Part shown: positions 5,209 to 5,882 of the stretch, piece after piece | Numbering within the stretch: position 1 is the first letter of the stretch | How the letters are laid out: every line of letters starts with the position of its first letter | From: Candidatus Sordicultor aquaticus | GTDB lineage: Bacteria > Atribacterota > Atribacteria > Atribacterales > Caldatribacteriaceae | Assembly (NCBI GenBank): GCA_018056825.1 | Contig: JAGPEW010000053.1 | Location: forward strand, 1 to 5,882 | Direction of reading: 5' to 3' | Length of the DNA stretch: 5,882 nucleotides | Position numbers and translations under genes: made by a program | Notes under the pieces: model-generated | Database searches by the model: none | Seen by the model: the letters and a program-made list of their open reading frames with translations, nothing else | What the model was told of the DNA's origin: nothing

Positions 5209-5882
5209 ATGAAAAGGAATTGTGTTTTTTGGTTAGGGATACTAGTATTTTCTCTTGTTTTCTCCAGCATCGCCAGTGCTTCTACTCTAGATGATATTAA
5301 AGCTCGAGGGAAAATCATTATCGGTACTGATGCTACTTACCCCCCTATGGAATTTCATGATGAAAGTGGAGAAATTGTGGGTTTTGATATTGATTTAGGT
5401 AGAGCGATTGCTGAAGAATTAGGTGTGGAAGCAGTATTTATAGATACCGCCTGGGATGGTATTTTCCCGGCTCTGGATGCCAAAAAATTTGATATTATAA
5501 TGTCTGCTACGTCTATTACTGAAGAGAGGCTAAAATCTAAAGCGATGAGTGACCCTTATTATGTTACTTCTCAGGCTATTGCCGTAAGGAAAGACAATGA
5601 TTCCATTAAAGGACCAGAAGATTTAGTGGGAAAAGTGGTAGCAGTGCAAATCGGAACCACTGGAGATTTGGCGGTTAGTGAAATAGAGGGAGTAAAAGAA
5701 ATAAAGAGATTTGACACCACTGACAAGGCTTATATGGAGGTTATGAATGGAAGAGCTGACGCAGTAGTGAATGATTTATCAGAAGTTGCTTACCGGGTGA
5801 AGTTTTTGCCGGATATGAAAATTGTAGCTACTTTTAAAGAAGGAGAAGAAAACTACGGAGTTACTTTGCGTAAAGAAGATAC
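5209..5882 (+). CDS. Polar amino acid-type ABC transporter substrate-binding protein (3' end missing)
   Basis: An extracytoplasmic solute-binding protein of family 3 (SBP_bac_3) that would capture an amino acid and deliver it to an ABC permease. The first 224 residues are visible, of roughly 250-270 normally. Residues 1-24 form a signal peptide: MKR, a hydrophobic core, then ASA before Ser25. Cys5 precedes the core and is not a lipobox, so release by signal peptidase I is predicted. The mature part shows GTDATYPPMEF (39-49), the family signature GFDIDLGRAIAEEL (58-71), AWDGIFPALD (81-90), SATSITEER (99-107) where Arg107 should bind the ligand carboxylate, a GTTGD loop (149-153), and DAVVND (184-189) where Asp189 should bind the amino group. 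These fit amino-acid ligands; which one cannot be read here. The ATG follows AAGGAGG (5195-5201) by 7 bases. Permease and ATPase genes are expected beyond the window edge. Confidence 0.95.
   Translation, partial: MKRNCVFWLGILVFSLVFSSIASASTLDDIKARGKIIIGTDATYPPMEFHDESGEIVGFDIDLGRAIAEELGVEAVFIDTAWDGIFPALDAKKFDIIMSATSITEERLKSKAMSDPYYVTSQAIAVRKDNDSIKGPEDLVGKVVAVQIGTTGDLAVSEIEGVKEIKRFDTTDKAYMEVMNGRADAVVNDLSEVAYRVKFLPDMKIVATFKEGEENYGVTLRKED

Overview
The window is an AT-rich bacterial chromosomal segment with close gene spacing, strong Shine-Dalgarno sequences and two TTG starts. It holds six protein genes, two of them cut by the window edges. From left to right these are purH (minus, 3' part missing), rbsK, hisS and aspS (plus, one probable operon), a small membrane protein gene (minus), and an amino-acid-type ABC transporter substrate-binding protein (plus, 3' part missing). 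I see no tRNA or rRNA gene, mobile element, CRISPR array or phage gene.

The organism looks like a low-GC bacterium. The hisS-aspS pair, the cysteine-rich insertion of HisRS and the resemblance of the membrane protein to a family I associate with Clostridia point to Firmicutes/Clostridia or a neighbouring anaerobic lineage. The substrate-binding protein has a plain signal peptide instead of a lipobox, which leaves room for a diderm host. None of this fixes the taxon.

Layout. Positions 1-234 encode the N-terminal IMP cyclohydrolase end of PurH on the minus strand. A 254-base divergent spacer (235-488) separates it from ribokinase and carries a good extended -10 promoter for purH and a weaker one for rbsK. 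rbsK (489-1448) is followed after 42 bases by hisS (1491-2768), whose stop overlaps the aspS start by 7 bases (aspS 2762-4507). aspS converges on a 172-residue five-helix membrane protein gene (4519-5037, minus) with an 11-base gap. A second divergent spacer (5038-5208) carries an extended -10 promoter for the membrane protein and a near-consensus sigma-70 promoter for the binding protein starting at 5209.

Working together: ribokinase makes ribose 5-phosphate, the precursor of PRPP used in the purine pathway that PurH completes, so the divergent pair may share metabolic logic. hisS and aspS are housekeeping translation genes and are translationally coupled. The most informative detail is that AspRS carries His31 and Gly81 in its anticodon-binding domain, the residues I associate with non-discriminating enzymes, which predicts Asp-tRNA(Asn) formation and a GatCAB amidotransferase elsewhere in the genome. 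Otherwise the region is ordinary; I found no convincing new system. The membrane protein is the only gene of unknown function.
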